Assembly (NCBI RefSeq): GCF_029893085.1
Contig: NZ_JARXWI010000001.1
Location: 62,001 to 126,000 of the forward strand
Reading direction: 5' to 3'
DNA from: Parabacteroides sp. PFB2-10
GTDB taxonomy: Bacteria > Bacteroidota > Bacteroidia > Bacteroidales > Tannerellaceae
Length of the DNA stretch: 64,000 nt
Shown: piece after piece, positions 63,914 through 64,000 of the stretch
Position numbering within the stretch: position 1 is the stretch's first letter
Layout of the letters: each line of letters starts with the position of its first letter
Translations under genes and position numbers: made by a program
Notes under the pieces: generated by a model
Told to the model about the DNA's origin: nothing
Database searches by the model: none
The model's input: the letters and a program-made list of their open reading frames with translations, nothing else

Positions 63914-64000
63914 TTAAATACCTAATTTCGTACGGATCGCCTTTGGCAGAGCGTCTTTGTGTACGATGATATCCATTGTTTTGTATTTGGCAAATGTTTC
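63914..64000 (-). CDS. 3' end of an unidentified minus-strand gene
   Basis: Twenty-eight codons and a stop are open to the right edge; the C-terminus reads DIIVHKDALPKAIRTKLGI. Coding is supported by the terminator-like hairpin just beyond the stop and by the opposite orientation to the toxin gene. No family could be recognised from this fragment. Confidence 0.5.
   Translation of the reverse strand, partial: ETFAKYKTMDIIVHKDALPKAIRTKLGI

Noticed and set aside
63914-64000. Naming the gene at the right edge
   Set aside because: Twenty-eight C-terminal residues did not match any family I could recognise with confidence.

Overview
The window is chromosomal DNA of a gut-type Bacteroidales, most likely Parabacteroides or a close Tannerellaceae relative. 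The evidence is three SusC/SusD-type or glycoside hydrolase nutrient loci, many secreted lipoproteins, the fused str-S10-spc-alpha ribosomal operon without tuf, and Bacteroidetes promoters of the form TTG/TTTG-N19-TAnnTTTG. The genus is an inference from style, not from a database match. No rRNA, CRISPR array, prophage or intact insertion sequence was seen.

Layout. 1-8339: the 3' part of a SusC gene followed by SusD, a DUF4843 lipoprotein, a PKD-like lipoprotein, a TlpA-type thioredoxin lipoprotein and a DsbD-type reductase, all co-directional. 8544-12619 (minus strand): a secreted endonuclease/exonuclease/phosphatase-fold protein, a beta-helix lipoprotein and PepD. 12842-18841: a small membrane protein, an OmpH/Skp-like protein, a DivIC/FtsB-like protein, dnaX, a small periplasmic protein, a putative barrel protein and asd. 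18976-29251: a lamin-tail protein, then a sigma/FecR/STN-SusC/SusD locus with a metallophosphoesterase. 29427-47487 (minus strand): rpsL to rplQ, about 18 kb. 47976-58011: an arabinose/galactose glycan locus (BNR_4 protein, two GH51, a tandem GH43, then GH35 as its own unit). 58386-61790: ECF sigma factor, a membrane-anchored beta-barrel protein and a LVIVD-repeat lipoprotein. 61846-63860: tRNA-Asn, a DNA polymerase III delta' subunit and a toxin-antitoxin pair. A gene end is cut off at the right edge.

Most unusual signals. (1) Four dispersed copies of a roughly 140-165 bp intergenic element (8358, 22015, 47767 and 58122) with three hairpins, paired-base changes between copies, a nearly invariant linker and a terminator-like second hairpin. 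(2) An A10 run in dnaX exactly between the clamp-loader domains and the tau-specific tail; slippage in either direction meets a stop within a few codons, which predicts a gamma-type short product. (3) A nested inverted-repeat, MITE-like element at 60189-60474. (4) A 12-bp perfect hairpin directly before the start codon of the lipoprotein gene downstream of pepD.

Intergenic stretches over 300 bp: 21940-22251 holds repeat copy 2; 47488-47975 holds the rpsL promoter and repeat copy 3; 58012-58385 holds a terminator, repeat copy 4 and a -7 box; 60163-60512 holds the inverted-repeat element; 61791-62136 holds a terminator, tRNA-Asn and its promoter.
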